Shown here in pieces: positions 1 to 10,037 of a DNA stretch of 35,683 nt. The notes below the pieces were generated by a model. It saw nothing but the letters and a program-made list of their open reading frames with translations, searched no databases and was not told where the DNA came from. Source of the stretch: Eubacterium sp. Lineage in GTDB: Bacteria > Bacillota > Clostridia > Lachnospirales > Lachnospiraceae. The translations under genes were made by a program, and so were the position numbers. How positions within the stretch are numbered: position 1 is the stretch's first letter; each line of letters begins with the position of its first letter. The stretch is from NCBI GenBank assembly GCA_024696635.1, contig JAILGP010000014.1, positions 1-35,683 on the forward strand, written 5' to 3'.

Positions 1-33
1 TTATTAAATAGTCTTATTAAATAGTCTTATTAA
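1..33. repeat. 13-bp tandem repeat (2.5 copies), truncated by the window edge
   Basis: TTATTAAATAGTC TTATTAAATAGTC TTATTAA. Confidence 0.85.
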
Positions 34-62
34 AAAATCTAATTTAATATATTTTTGCAAAT

Positions 63-98
63 AAAAAAGTGGCATCTACATATATTAGCAGATGCCAC
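63..98 (-). terminator. Rho-independent terminator downstream of rplQ
   Basis: Minus strand reads GTGGCATCTGC-TAATATAT-GTAGATGCCAC followed by TTTTTT; 9-bp perfect outer stem plus U-tract, immediately after the rplQ stop. Confidence 0.93.
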
Positions 99-113
99 AT
101 TTAATGTATAAAA

Positions 114-650
114 TTAAACTAACTCAAGAAATACTTCAAGAGCTCCGTCGCCCTTTCTCTGAGCAATCTTTACAATTCTTGTATAACCACCCTTACGGTT
201 AGCATACTTAACTGCATACTCATCGAAAAGCTTCTGTGTAAGATCAACCTTAGCCATAGCCTTTTTCTTACCTTCAGCACTTTCAGGAATTTCTGAAACA
301 GGATAAAGGACCTTAAGCATCTCTCTACGAGCATGAAGTCTTGAAGGCATATCCTTCTTTACAGTCTTCTCAACTGTATCATAAACAGTAACCTTCTTAC
401 CGTCTACAACTTCCTTTACTCTCTTTCCATCCTTGTCCTTACGAGCTTCCTTGGCCTGAACCTTAACCTCTTCGTAATTATCTTTTTCTCTAATTGCAAG
501 AGTAATAAGATGTTCAGCGATCTTACGAACTTCCTTAGCTCTAGCCTCAGTAGTCTTGATCTTACCATGATATATAAGCTGTGTAACCTGATTTCTAAGA
601 AGTGCCTTTCTCTGATCAGCCTTCTTTCCAAGCTTTCTATACATTGCCAT
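114..650 (-). CDS. rplQ: 50S ribosomal protein L17, expanded form (178 aa)
   Basis: MAMYRKLGKKADQRKALLRNQVTQLIYHGKIKTTEARAKEVRKIAEHLITLA and C-terminal YANRKGGYTRIVKIAQRKGDGALEVFLELV; follows rpoA. Confidence 0.97.
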   Translation of the reverse strand: MAMYRKLGKKADQRKALLRNQVTQLIYHGKIKTTEARAKEVRKIAEHLITLAIREKDNYEEVKVQAKEARKDKDGKRVKEVVDGKKVTVYDTVEKTVKKDMPSRLHARREMLKVLYPVSEIPESAEGKKKAMAKVDLTQKLFDEYAVKYANRKGGYTRIVKIAQRKGDGALEVFLELV

Positions 651-744
651 TTTGTTTTCCTCCTTACCTGCAGTTTCCTGCGGTCTTCACTGTGCATACT
701 TAATCCGTACAATTTATACGACTTCTGCGTGAGTGGTAAATTAA

Positions 745-1698
745 TTATTCGTCACTGAGTGAAAGTCCAAGCTCTTTAAGCTTAGCAAGAACCTCATCCA
801 AGGACTTACGTCCCAGATTACGTACCTTCATCATTTCATCAGTAGTCTTGTTGCAGAGCTCCTTAACAGTATTAATACCAGCTCTCTTAAGACAGTTAAA
901 TGAACGAACACTGAGTTCAAGCTCATCTATGCTCATATCCTTAGCTGTTGTTTCTGGAACTTCTTCCTGCTTCTCAATGATAATTGTCTTATCCTTAACA
1001 TCCTCAGAAAGATTGATGAAAAGTCCAAGATGCTCACTAAGAATCTTAGCTGCATAGCTGACAGCATCATCTGGAGTAATAGTTCCATTAGTGAATACAT
1101 CGATTGTAAGTTTATCATAATCAGTAATTTGACCTACACGAGTATTCTCTACAATAATATTAACTCTTTCAACTGGTGTATAAATAGAGTCAACTGCTAT
1201 AACATCAATGGAAGTCTCACGTTCTTTGTTCTTATCAGCGCTGACATAACCACGACCGTTTGTTATAGTAAGTTCCATCTCGAGTCTTGCATCCGGACCA
1301 TTAAGGTTAGCAATAACAAGATCAGGATTAAGGATTTCAAGATTTGAATCAAACTGAATATCAGCTGCCGTAACAACCTTATCTCCTATAACATCAATGT
1401 ATCCTGTTCTGACATCATCATTATGAGAATTATTCTTGATACAAAGCTCTTTAATGTTCATAATGATTTCAGTTACATCTTCCTTTACTCCAGGAATAGA
1501 ACTAAATTCATGAAGAACACCCTTGATCTTTACATAGCTTACTGCTGTTCCGGGAAGTGATGACAACATAACTCTGCGAAGTGAATTACCTAGAGTTGTT
1601 CCATAACCTCTCTCAAGCGGTTCGATAACAAATCTTCCATACTTATTATCATCAGACTTCTCTTCAATTAATATTCTTGGTTTTTCAAACTCGAACAT
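745..1698 (-). CDS. rpoA: DNA-directed RNA polymerase subunit alpha; start chosen at MFEFEKPRI rather than the upstream in-frame ATG at 1746
   Basis: [23 protein letters not shown] and C-terminal domain [22 protein letters not shown]. Confidence 0.97.
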   Translation of the reverse strand: MFEFEKPRILIEEKSDDNKYGRFVIEPLERGYGTTLGNSLRRVMLSSLPGTAVSYVKIKGVLHEFSSIPGVKEDVTEIIMNIKELCIKNNSHNDDVRTGYIDVIGDKVVTAADIQFDSNLEILNPDLVIANLNGPDARLEMELTITNGRGYVSADKNKERETSIDVIAVDSIYTPVERVNIIVENTRVGQITDYDKLTIDVFTNGTITPDDAVSYAAKILSEHLGLFINLSEDVKDKTIIIEKQEEVPETTAKDMSIDELELSVRSFNCLKRAGINTVKELCNKTTDEMMKVRNLGRKSLDEVLAKLKELGLSLSDE

Positions 1699-1711
1699 TC
1701 GTAACCTCCGA

Positions 1712-2305
1712 TTACTTAGAATACAGCTCGACGATAAGTGTCTCATTTACAGGTACGTCTATAATCTCCCTACGAGGAATCTCAAGGACCTTACCTGAAA
1801 GGTTCTCAGCATCTCCATTAAGCCATTCAGGAACTGATACACCTTTATTTGCTTCTTTAATATCAGCAAATCTTGTAAGAGACTTACTCTTCTCCTTTAT
1901 TTCAATTACGTCACCGGCAGAAACCCTGTATGAAGGGATATTAACAATCTTGCCGTTTACAAGTACATGCTTGTGAGAAACAACCTGTCTAGCCTCACGT
2001 CTTGTTCTTGCATAACCAAGACGGAAGATAACGTTGTCAAGTCTAAGCTCAAGGAGCTGCATAAGATTAGTACCTACAAGACCTGGCATACGCTCTGCCT
2101 TCTTATACATATTACGGAAAGGCTTCTCCTGTACGCCATAGATGAACTTTGCCTTCTGCTTCTCACGAAGCTGAAGTCCGTACTCACTAACCTTTCTATT
2201 ACTTCTCATATTTTTTCTGTGAGATGTCTTACTTACTCCGAGGAAAGCTGGCTCGAGTTCAAGTGATCTACATCTCTTGAGAACTGGTGTTCTATTAATT
2301 GCCAT
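1712..2305 (-). CDS. rpsD: 30S ribosomal protein S4
   Basis: S4 signature [41 protein letters not shown]. Confidence 0.98.
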   Translation of the reverse strand: MAINRTPVLKRCRSLELEPAFLGVSKTSHRKNMRSNRKVSEYGLQLREKQKAKFIYGVQEKPFRNMYKKAERMPGLVGTNLMQLLELRLDNVIFRLGYARTRREARQVVSHKHVLVNGKIVNIPSYRVSAGDVIEIKEKSKSLTRFADIKEANKGVSVPEWLNGDAENLSGKVLEIPRREIIDVPVNETLIVELYSK

Positions 2306-2323
2306 TTCAACTAACCTCCTTAA

Positions 2324-2722
2324 TTAGACTCTTCTTCTCTTAGGTGGACGACATCCGTTATGAGGAACAGGTGTTACATCCTTAATTGTAAGAATTTCAA
2401 GACCACATGCACCAAGTGCACGGATAGCTGCCTCACGGCCACTACCTGGTCCCTTAACTGTTACATCAATCTTTTTCAGACCATAAGGTGCTGCAGCCTT
2501 TGCTGCTGTTTCAGCAGCCATCTGAGCAGCATAAGGTGTTGACTTCTTTGATCCTCTGAATCCAAGTCCACCTGCACTTGCCCATGAGAGTGCATTTCCT
2601 TCTGCATCTGTAAGAGTTACTATAGTATTGTTGAAAGAAGCCTGAATATGTGCTTGTCCACGCTCAACGCTTCTTCTATTACGCTTTTTAGTTACTTTCT
2701 TTGTAACCTTATTACTAGCCAT
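2324..2722 (-). CDS. rpsK: 30S ribosomal protein S11
   Basis: [61 protein letters not shown]-terminus. Confidence 0.98.
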   Translation of the reverse strand: MASNKVTKKVTKKRNRRSVERGQAHIQASFNNTIVTLTDAEGNALSWASAGGLGFRGSKKSTPYAAQMAAETAAKAAAPYGLKKIDVTVKGPGSGREAAIRALGACGLEILTIKDVTPVPHNGCRPPKRRRV

Positions 2723-2758
2723 AGAGCTTACTCCTCCAAATTAATCTTATTTACGATA

Positions 2759-3127
2759 TTACTTCTTCTTGTTAGCAACAGTCTTCTTAGGTCCCTTACG
2801 AGTACGTGCATTATTCTTTGTATTCTGTCCACGTACAGGAAGACCCTTTCTATGACGTATGCCACGATAGCAACCTATCTCCTGAAGACGCTTGATATTC
2901 ATCTGCGTCTCACGTCTGAGATCACCTTCAACTATGATGTTATCATTGATATAATCACTGATACGTCTAACTTCGTCATCAGTAAGATCCTTAACTCTTG
3001 TATCGAAACTTACTTCAGTTTCTGTAAGAATCTTCTGAGATGTTGTGAGGCCAATACCAAAGATATAGGTAAGACCGATCTCAACGCGCTTGTCTCTAGG
3101 TAAATCTACACCTGAAATACGAGCCAT
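2759..3127 (-). CDS. rpsM: 30S ribosomal protein S13
   Basis: [51 protein letters not shown]. Confidence 0.98.
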   Translation of the reverse strand: MARISGVDLPRDKRVEIGLTYIFGIGLTTSQKILTETEVSFDTRVKDLTDDEVRRISDYINDNIIVEGDLRRETQMNIKRLQEIGCYRGIRHRKGLPVRGQNTKNNARTRKGPKKTVANKKK

Positions 3128-3474
3128 GAATTTTACCTCCAGTTTTTTTATAACTTTAGTTTATTGTTTGTGTGACTATCGTCACCCAGCCGCTTTGACC
3201 GTCATTTGAAACAGTCCTTTCGCTAACATTAGACGCGTTAGCGACCCGCGTTTTGTCCATGCCTTATAATCTCACAGGTTAATGATAATGATTATAAAAG
3301 CATAAATTACCTACCTTACATTTAATAATAAAATATGTAGATACTCATATAAAATCATCAAACCAGGTAGCAAACGCACAAAACAAGGATACTCTTCGGC
3401 AGATGGGCTAAACATCTCGAAAAAGTGTCCTCTCAAGAAATCGTAAATATGATTATCCTTGACGCTGTTTGTGC
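3128..3474 (-). ncRNA. Candidate structured cis-regulatory leader between rpmJ and rpsM
   Basis: Complementary segments in the minus-strand transcript: GCACAAA(3474-3468)/TTTGTGC(3382-3376), CAAGGATA(3461-3454)/TATCCTTG(3391-3384), internal AGATG/CATCT hairpin, TTATAATC/GATTATAA(3290-3297/3264-3271), TCGCTAAC/GTTAGCGA(3237-3244/3220-3227), GACTGT/ACGGTC(3211-3216/3197-3202), GTGAC-GATA-GTCAC(3172-3185). Confidence 0.6.
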
Positions 3475-3566
3475 TTTGGATTTTCGCAGATTATAAGAAT
3501 TCTGCCTTTTCTTTTAATGACTTTGCACTTATCGCAAATTGGTTTTACTGATGCGCGTACCTTCAT
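3453..3566 (-). CDS. rpmJ: 50S ribosomal protein L36 (37 aa, zinc-binding form); absent from the supplied ORF track
   Basis: Translated by hand: [46 protein letters not shown] ribosome-binding site upstream. Confidence 0.97.
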   Translation of the reverse strand: MKVRASVKPICDKCKVIKRKGRILIICENPKHKQRQG

Positions 3567-3605
3567 TAAAATACTCTCCTTTCCAAAAGTGTCCTGCAAA
3601 TGTCT

Positions 3606-3634
3606 ATTCTAACATGATTTTGATATGCTTGCAA
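3606..3634 (-). promoter_or_regulatory. Sigma-70/SigA-type promoter upstream of rpmJ
   Basis: Minus strand TTGCAA - 17 nt (GCATATCAAAATCATGT) - TAGAAT, preceded by A/T tracts (ATAAAAAATTTTTAAAT). Confidence 0.75.
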
Positions 3635-3666
3635 GAGGTATTTAAAAATTTTTTATAAAATAATTA

Positions 3667-3885
3667 TTATTTAGCTCTCCATGTAATTCTTCCTCTTGAA
3701 AAATCATATGGTGAAAGAACTACCGTTACTTTGTCCCCAGGAAGAATCTTTATATAATTCATACGAAGCTTACCACTTATAACCGCAAGAATCTCATGAT
3801 CATTTTCAAGCTTCACCCTAAACATTGCATTAGGAAGTTTTTCAAGTACTACACCTTCGCACTCAATTTCGTCAGCTTTGGACAT
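3667..3885 (-). CDS. infA: Translation initiation factor IF-1
   Basis: [70 protein letters not shown]. Confidence 0.98.
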   Translation of the reverse strand: MSKADEIECEGVVLEKLPNAMFRVKLENDHEILAVISGKLRMNYIKILPGDKVTVVLSPYDFSRGRITWRAK

Positions 3886-3905
3886 ATGTTCACTCCTTTT
3901 TATAA

Positions 3906-4547
3906 TTAACCAAGTATTGCTGTTATATCAGCGAATACATCATTAAGGTCTTTGGTTCCGTCAATATTCTTAACGATACCCTTTCCATCATAATAATCAA
4001 TAAGAGGTTGAGTTTGCTCATGATATACTGAAAGTCTGTTAAGTACTGTTTCAGGCTTATCATCCTCTCTTTGAATAAGCTCACTACCACAATTATCACA
4101 AATATTCTCTGTTTTAGGAGCATTGTATTTAATGTGATAAGTAGCACCACATTTTACACAAGCACGTCTACCAGACATACGATTAACAATATTCTCATCA
4201 GGTACATCAACATTGATAGCATAGTCAACTGATTCTCCTGTTTCAGCAAGTGCTGCATCAAGAGCTTCAGCCTGTGGAATTGTTCTTGGGAAACCATCAA
4301 GTACATAGCCATTAGCACAATCATCCTGATGAATTCTATCAATAACAAGATCTACAACCAATGAATCCGGAACAAGCTCACCTTTATCCATGTAAGCCTT
4401 AGCTTTAACGCCAAGTTCTGTACCATTCTTAATATTGGCTCTAAAAATATCTCCGGTTGAAATATGTGGGACATTATATTTGCCACAAATCATATCAGCC
4501 TGTGTACCTTTTCCGGCACCAGGAGCACCAAGCATTATAATTTTCAT
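3906..4547 (-). CDS. adk: Adenylate kinase with zinc-type LID (CxxC...CxxC)
   Basis: [18 protein letters not shown]-loop; [25 protein letters not shown]. Confidence 0.98.
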   Translation of the reverse strand: MKIIMLGAPGAGKGTQADMICGKYNVPHISTGDIFRANIKNGTELGVKAKAYMDKGELVPDSLVVDLVIDRIHQDDCANGYVLDGFPRTIPQAEALDAALAETGESVDYAINVDVPDENIVNRMSGRRACVKCGATYHIKYNAPKTENICDNCGSELIQREDDKPETVLNRLSVYHEQTQPLIDYYDGKGIVKNIDGTKDLNDVFADITAILG

Positions 4548-4578
4548 AAGCTACTCCTCTCTAATTAACAAAACCTCG

Positions 4579-4616
4579 AAAAGATGACAACGAGATTACG
4601 CCCATTGTCATCTTTT
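4579..4616 (-). promoter_or_regulatory. Perfect 12-bp hairpin in the secY-adk intergenic transcript (attenuator or processing candidate)
   Basis: Minus AAAAGATGACAA-TGGGCGTAATCTCG-TTGTCATCTTTT. Confidence 0.6.
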
Positions 4617-4624
4617 ATTTATCA

Positions 4625-5944
4625 TTACTTGTTTAAGAATCCTGAATAATTTCTTACAAGCATCTTTGACTCAATCTGTTTGATGGTTTCAATGATAACT
4701 CCACAGATAATGATGAGTGATGTACCACCGAAAGAAACATCAGCACTAAATCTACCATTAAAGAAGATAGGAATTAATGCAACAATTATAAGTCCAATTG
4801 CTCCGATAATAACTATATAGTTAAGTATCTTATTCAGATAATCCTGTGTTTGCTTACCAGGTCTTATACCAGGAACAAAGCCACCCTGTTTCTTCAGGTT
4901 ATTTGCTATCTCCATTGGATTAAATGAAATGGATGTATAGAAATAAGCAAAGAATACTACAAGAGCTATATAAAGCACAAGTCCGATATATGCCCATGGA
5001 TATCCAGGTCTAAACCAATAATTAGTATTAAGACCCTCAAAAATTTTGGCTACTACAGAATTAGTAACCTGAATATTAAACAGATTAGTAACAATTCCAG
5101 GTATTGACATAAGTGTTGATGCGAAGATAATTGGCATAACATTTCCTGTATTAACTTTAAGAGGAATATGTGATGAATTACCACCAACTTGTCTTCTACC
5201 CTGCACCTTTTGTGCATACGATACAGGTATCTTTCTAACTGCATCATTAAGTATAATAGTTAAAACTGTTGTTAAAACAACTACTGCAATAATGATTACA
5301 GAAGCTAATATCATATTTACTGTTGACTTATCCTTTACGAACATATCATAAAGATTTACAAAGTCACTAGGCATACGAGATACGATATTAACAAGAAGTA
5401 TGATTGATACTCCGTTTCCAATACCCTTCTCAGTAATTCTTTCACCCAGCCACATAACAAATGTACTACCCGCTGTTAATGTTATTACTATAACTGCTAC
5501 CGAAAGGAAATTATAATCATACAGATATCCTGCACGACCAAAACCGATTGATAAACCAATACTTTCGATTATAGCAAGTGCAACCGACACAATACGCGTT
5601 ATAGCTGTAATTTTCTTTCGACCTTCATTTCCATCCTTCTGCATCTCCTCAAGAGCAGGAATTGCTATAGTGAGGAGCTGTATAATGATGGATGATGTAA
5701 TATACGGTGTAACAGACAGAGCAAATATTGACATCTGCTGAAATGAACCACCAGTGAATGAATCAAGAAGTGAATTAGCACCTGTACCGAGATTATTAGC
5801 AAAGAAATTGCTAAGCTCAGCTGTATTTACACCTGGTGTAGGTATAAGAGAACCGAGTCTTACAACAATTAAGATAAGAAGATCAAAAAGAATTCCATTC
5901 CTTATCTCTTTTATCTTAAAAGCATCTCTAATGGTACTGAACAT
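4625..5944 (-). CDS. secY: Preprotein translocase subunit SecY
   Basis: Multi-TM protein, SecY motifs (RLGSLIPTPGVN; GNGVSIILLVNIVSRMP; KKQGGFVPGIRPGKQT) in spc operon position. Confidence 0.98.
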   Translation of the reverse strand: MFSTIRDAFKIKEIRNGILFDLLILIVVRLGSLIPTPGVNTAELSNFFANNLGTGANSLLDSFTGGSFQQMSIFALSVTPYITSSIIIQLLTIAIPALEEMQKDGNEGRKKITAITRIVSVALAIIESIGLSIGFGRAGYLYDYNFLSVAVIVITLTAGSTFVMWLGERITEKGIGNGVSIILLVNIVSRMPSDFVNLYDMFVKDKSTVNMILASVIIIAVVVLTTVLTIILNDAVRKIPVSYAQKVQGRRQVGGNSSHIPLKVNTGNVMPIIFASTLMSIPGIVTNLFNIQVTNSVVAKIFEGLNTNYWFRPGYPWAYIGLVLYIALVVFFAYFYTSISFNPMEIANNLKKQGGFVPGIRPGKQTQDYLNKILNYIVIIGAIGLIIVALIPIFFNGRFSADVSFGGTSLIIICGVIIETIKQIESKMLVRNYSGFLNK

Positions 5945-5945
5945 A

Positions 5946-6386
5946 CTAAATCACCTCGAATTTTCCGCCAGCAGCTTCAATCTTCTCTATTGCTGTCTTA
6001 CTTGCAGCATCTACAGAAACTGTAAGCTTACGGCTTAACTCTCCATTTCCAAGAATCTTAACACCGTCTCTAGAATTCTTAACAATTCCAAGCTCCTTAA
6101 GAGCTTCAACTGTTACTGTAGCACCATCTTCAAACTTTTCAAGATCTGAAACATTGATTGCTACAATGTCCTTAGTATTTCTACACTTAAAGCCTCTCTT
6201 AGGTATACGTCTGAAGAGTGGCATCTGACCTCCTTCAAAACCTGGTCTTGGTGCTCCAGAACGAGCCTTCTGTCCTTTGTGACCCTTACCGGCTGTCTTT
6301 CCATTTCCTGAACCATGACCACGTCCGCGTCTGAAGTCGTCACGAGTTTTTGCACCTTCCTGTGGTGCCAGATTAGATAAATCCAT
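5946..6386 (-). CDS. rplO: 50S ribosomal protein L15; start set at MDLSNLAPQEG
   Basis: RRGRGHGSGNGKTAGKGHKGQKARSG; ribosome-binding site AAGGAGG before MDLSNL. Confidence 0.97.
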   Translation of the reverse strand: MDLSNLAPQEGAKTRDDFRRGRGHGSGNGKTAGKGHKGQKARSGAPRPGFEGGQMPLFRRIPKRGFKCRNTKDIVAINVSDLEKFEDGATVTVEALKELGIVKNSRDGVKILGNGELSRKLTVSVDAASKTAIEKIEAAGGKFEVI

Positions 6387-6399
6387 CTCTTCGACCTCC

Positions 6400-6579
6400 T
6401 TATTCTTCAACCTTAAGTAAATATTCAACCTGCTTAATCATTCCCTTAGTTGCAGCACTGTTAGGAAGCTCAACTGTCTTACCAACCTTCTTAAGTCCAA
6501 GTGCTTCAACTGTTCTTCTATGCTTTGGTACACATCCGATAGGGGACTTAACCAGTGTAATCTTTAATGTATCTGCCAT
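6400..6579 (-). CDS. rpmD: 50S ribosomal protein L30 (59 aa); absent from the supplied ORF track
   Basis: Translated by hand: [59 protein letters not shown]. Confidence 0.97.
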   Translation of the reverse strand: MADTLKITLVKSPIGCVPKHRRTVEALGLKKVGKTVELPNSAATKGMIKQVEYLLKVEE

Positions 6580-6592
6580 TTTTTTCTACCTC

Positions 6593-7102
6593 CTAGTTAA
6601 GAATCTCGTCTACTGTCTTACCACGAAGTCTTGCGATTTCTTCTGGATCCTGAATGGCCTTAAGTCCTTCTATTGTTGCAAGAACGACATTCTGCTTATT
6701 ATTTGATCCAAGAGACTTTGTACGAATATTTCTATAACCGGCAAGATCAAGCACGCTACGTGCAGGACCACCTGCGATAATACCAGTACCTTCAGGAGCT
6801 GTCTTAAGAAGAACTCTTGCACTTCCGAACTCTCCTGTGTATCCATAAGGGATACTTCCGTTCTCATTAACTGGAACTGTAACAAGCTTCTTTATAGCAT
6901 CTTCCTTAGCCTTTCTAATAGCCTCAGGAATTTCTGTTGCCTTACCTATGCCAGCGCCTACATGACCATTACGGTCACCTACTACGATAAGTGCTGCAAA
7001 TCTCATGTTACGTCCACCCTTAACAACCTTGGTTACACGCTTGATTGCAATAACGTTATCGAACAGTTCTACCTGGCTTAAATCTATCTTTGTACGCTTC
7101 AA
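6593..7102 (-). CDS. rpsE: 30S ribosomal protein S5; likely TTG start (MKRTKIDLSQ)
   Basis: VTKVVKGGRNMRFAALIVVGDRNGHVGAGIGKATEIPEAIRKA; AGAGGGAGG upstream of TTGAAGCGT. Confidence 0.95.
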   Translation of the reverse strand: MKRTKIDLSQVELFDNVIAIKRVTKVVKGGRNMRFAALIVVGDRNGHVGAGIGKATEIPEAIRKAKEDAIKKLVTVPVNENGSIPYGYTGEFGSARVLLKTAPEGTGIIAGGPARSVLDLAGYRNIRTKSLGSNNKQNVVLATIEGLKAIQDPEEIARLRGKTVDEILN

Positions 7103-7118
7103 CTTATCTTCCTCCCTC

Positions 7119-7487
7119 TTAGAATACAAGACCAGCTTCTCTTGCAGCATCTGCAAGAGCCTTAACTTTACCTGTATAGATAAAGCCGCCTCTGTCAAAT
7201 ACAACTTCCTTAATATCAGCTGCAAGTGCTCTCTCAGCAACAACCTTACCTACATAAGCAGCAGCATCAATATTGTTAGTTTTCTCAAGTTCGGAAGCAA
7301 CAGTCTTCTCAACCGTAGAAGCAGATACTAAAGTCTTACCGACTGTATCGTCGATAATCTGAGCATAGACATGATTATTGCTTCTATAAACAGCAAGTCT
7401 AGGTCTCTCAGTAGTACCGCTGAAACGATTCCTAATCTTTAAATGCTTCTTCTCACGAATAGCACTTCTTGATTCCTTGTTAATCAT
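7119..7487 (-). CDS. rplR: 50S ribosomal protein L18
   Basis: [56 protein letters not shown]. Confidence 0.97.
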   Translation of the reverse strand: MINKESRSAIREKKHLKIRNRFSGTTERPRLAVYRSNNHVYAQIIDDTVGKTLVSASTVEKTVASELEKTNNIDAAAYVGKVVAERALAADIKEVVFDRGGFIYTGKVKALADAAREAGLVF

Positions 7488-7504
7488 AGCTTACTCTCCT
7501 TATC

Positions 7505-8044
7505 TTACTTCTTACCGGTCTTTCCAACCTTACGTCTAATTGTCTCATAATCATACTTGATACCCTTGCCCTTATATGGCTCTGGAGCTCTCTTCTCACG
7601 AATCTCGGCTGCATACTGTCCAACCTTCTCCTTATCGATACCAGTTACGATTATCTTGTTTTCTTCTACCTTTGTTTCAAGTCCTTCAGGATCAGTCATC
7701 TCAACTGGATGAGAATATCCAAGATTAAGAACTAATTTGTTACCCTGCTTTGAAGCTCTGTAACCTACACCATTAACCTCAAGAGTCTTTTTGTAACCAT
7801 CAGTTACACCTATGATCATGTTGTTAAGAAGTGTTCTTGTAAGCCCGTGAAGAGCCTTGTTTCTCTTTAAGTCATTTGGTCTTGATACAGTAATAACATT
7901 ACCATCCATCTTGATCTCCATCTCTGGAGCAAGAGCTCTGCAAAGTTCACCCTTTGGACCCTTGACTGTCACCTTATTATTTTCTGCTATATCTACTGTT
8001 ACTCCAGCAGGTACAGCGATAGGCATTTTACCGATACGTGACAT
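7505..8044 (-). CDS. rplF: 50S ribosomal protein L6
   Basis: [45 protein letters not shown]. Confidence 0.98.
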   Translation of the reverse strand: MSRIGKMPIAVPAGVTVDIAENNKVTVKGPKGELCRALAPEMEIKMDGNVITVSRPNDLKRNKALHGLTRTLLNNMIIGVTDGYKKTLEVNGVGYRASKQGNKLVLNLGYSHPVEMTDPEGLETKVEENKIIVTGIDKEKVGQYAAEIREKRAPEPYKGKGIKYDYETIRRKVGKTGKK

Positions 8045-8128
8045 TTCGCCTTTCCTCCTTATTAATATTTAAAAGAATTATAATTTTATCTTTATATAAA
8101 TGATTCTAAACAATATATAAATGGTATA

Positions 8129-8530
8129 TTACCAAATAAATGCAAGAACTTCGCCACCAATATTTTCCTTACGAGCCTGCTTATCTGTAAGCACACCCTT
8201 GTTTGTAGAAATGATAGCTGTTCCCATTCCTCCAAGAACCTTTGGAAGATTATCTTTATCAGCATATACTCTAAGTCCTGGCTTTGAAATTCTCTTAAGG
8301 CCTTTGATAACCTTTTCGTTCTTATCTTTGCCGTACTTAAGTGTAATTCTGATAACATCAAAATTACCTTCTTTAACAGTCTCTATATTACGAACATATC
8401 CTTCGTCAAGAAGAATCTGAGCGATCGCCTGCTTCATCTTAGATGCAGGTATATCTACTGTATCATGCTTTGCAGTATTTGCATTACGGATTCTTGTAAG
8501 CATATCTGCAATTGGATCGCTTATTGCCAT
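8129..8530 (-). CDS. rpsH: 30S ribosomal protein S8
   Basis: [55 protein letters not shown]. Confidence 0.98.
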   Translation of the reverse strand: MAISDPIADMLTRIRNANTAKHDTVDIPASKMKQAIAQILLDEGYVRNIETVKEGNFDVIRITLKYGKDKNEKVIKGLKRISKPGLRVYADKDNLPKVLGGMGTAIISTNKGVLTDKQARKENIGGEVLAFIW

Positions 8531-8567
8531 TTCGTTATCCTCCTAAAAATAATGTAAACTCAGCATT

Positions 8568-8753
8568 CTACCAGGAACTCTTTTTAACACCTGGAATATC
8601 ACCATTGTAAGCAAGCTCTCTAAAACAAACTCTGCAGATACCATATTTTCTAAGGTATGCATGTGGTCTACCGCAAATCTTACAACGTGTATATTCTCTG
8701 GTTGAGAACTTCTGCTTTCTCTGCTGCTTTACCTTCATAGCTGTCTTAGCCAT
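8568..8753 (-). CDS. rpsN: 30S ribosomal protein S14, zinc-binding (type Z)
   Basis: 61 aa; [25 protein letters not shown]. Confidence 0.97.
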   Translation of the reverse strand: MAKTAMKVKQQRKQKFSTREYTRCKICGRPHAYLRKYGICRVCFRELAYNGDIPGVKKSSW

Positions 8754-8765
8754 AGTTCATCCTCC

Positions 8766-9305
8766 TTACTTCTTAAAAGGCATACCGAAGAGTCTGAGAA
8801 GCTCTCTTGCCTCTTCATCTGTATTAGCTGTAGTTACGAATATAATATCCATACCACGAACCTTGTCAACCTTGTCATACTCAATCTCAGGGAAGATAAT
8901 CTGCTCTTTAATACCAAGAGCATAGTTACCTCTACCATCAAATGACTCAGCGCTTACACCACGGAAGTCACGTACACGAGGAAGTGCAAGATTTACAAGT
9001 CTATCACAGAACTCATACATCTTCTCTCCTCTAAGTGTTACCTTACATCCGATTGGCATACCTTCACGAAGCTTGAAGTTAGCTACTGACTTCTTAGCCT
9101 TTGTGATAACCGGCTTCTGACCAGAAATAATTGCCAGATCCTTTACTGCTGATTCAAGAACTTTGCTATTTTCCTTAGCTTCACCAACACCCATGTTGAT
9201 GACGATCTTCTCTAATCTTGGAATTTGCATAACATTCTTGTAACCGAATTTCTCAGTCATAGCAGTCTTTATATCGTTTTCATATGAATCTCTTAATCTA
9301 CTCAA
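8766..9305 (-). CDS. rplE: 50S ribosomal protein L5
   Basis: [48 protein letters not shown]. Confidence 0.98.
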   Translation of the reverse strand: MSRLRDSYENDIKTAMTEKFGYKNVMQIPRLEKIVINMGVGEAKENSKVLESAVKDLAIISGQKPVITKAKKSVANFKLREGMPIGCKVTLRGEKMYEFCDRLVNLALPRVRDFRGVSAESFDGRGNYALGIKEQIIFPEIEYDKVDKVRGMDIIFVTTANTDEEARELLRLFGMPFKK

Positions 9306-9326
9306 GTTTTTTTCCTCCTTCCAAGA

Positions 9327-9650
9327 TTAGTCTATAGTCTCAAGCTTGCCATTAACCTTGGCTACTCTCTTCTTATCCTTCTGTGAACCCTGGAAGCCTA
9401 CACGTACAGGCTGTCCCTTGTAAAGGTACATTACGTTAGAAATATCGATTGGAGCTTCCATCTCTACGATACCACCCTGCTGATTCTTATAGTTAGGCTT
9501 TGTATGCTTATGTACCATATTGACACCTTCAACAAGAACCTTATGGTTCTTAGTATCAACCTCCATTACCTTGCCTTCCTTATCTTTATCCTTACCAGCG
9601 ATAACTTTTACAAGGTCACCCTTTTTTATCTTTGATGTTGCCATCGCCAA
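9327..9650 (-). CDS. rplX: 50S ribosomal protein L24
   Basis: KIKKGDLVKVIAGKDKDKEGKVMEVDTKNHKVLVEGVNMVHKHTKP. Confidence 0.97.
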   Translation of the reverse strand: MAMATSKIKKGDLVKVIAGKDKDKEGKVMEVDTKNHKVLVEGVNMVHKHTKPNYKNQQGGIVEMEAPIDISNVMYLYKGQPVRVGFQGSQKDKKRVAKVNGKLETID

Positions 9651-9656
9651 ACCTCC

Positions 9657-10025
9657 TTAAAGTACCTCAGGTGCAAGTGAAATGATCTTCATGAATTTCT
9701 TATCTCTCAATTCTCTTGCAACTGGTCCAAATATACGTGTTCCTCTTGGATTGTTATCATCCTTGATAATAACTGCAGCGTTCTCATCAAATCTGATAAA
9801 GCTTCCATCCTTACGATGTACGCCATGCTTTGTACGAACTACAACAGCCTTAACAACATCGCCCTTCTTTACTGCGCCACCTGGTGTAGCATCCTTAACA
9901 GTTGCTACTATAATATCACCAATATTGGCATATCTTCTAGTTGATCCGCCAAGTACTCTGATGCAAAGAAGTTCTTTAGCACCTGTATTGTCGGCAACCT
10001 TAAGTCTTGATTCCTGCTGTATCAT
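9657..10025 (-). CDS. rplN: 50S ribosomal protein L14
   Basis: [55 protein letters not shown]. Confidence 0.98.
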   Translation of the reverse strand: MIQQESRLKVADNTGAKELLCIRVLGGSTRRYANIGDIIVATVKDATPGGAVKKGDVVKAVVVRTKHGVHRKDGSFIRFDENAAVIIKDDNNPRGTRIFGPVARELRDKKFMKIISLAPEVL

Positions 10026-10037
10026 AGATTTGCCTCC

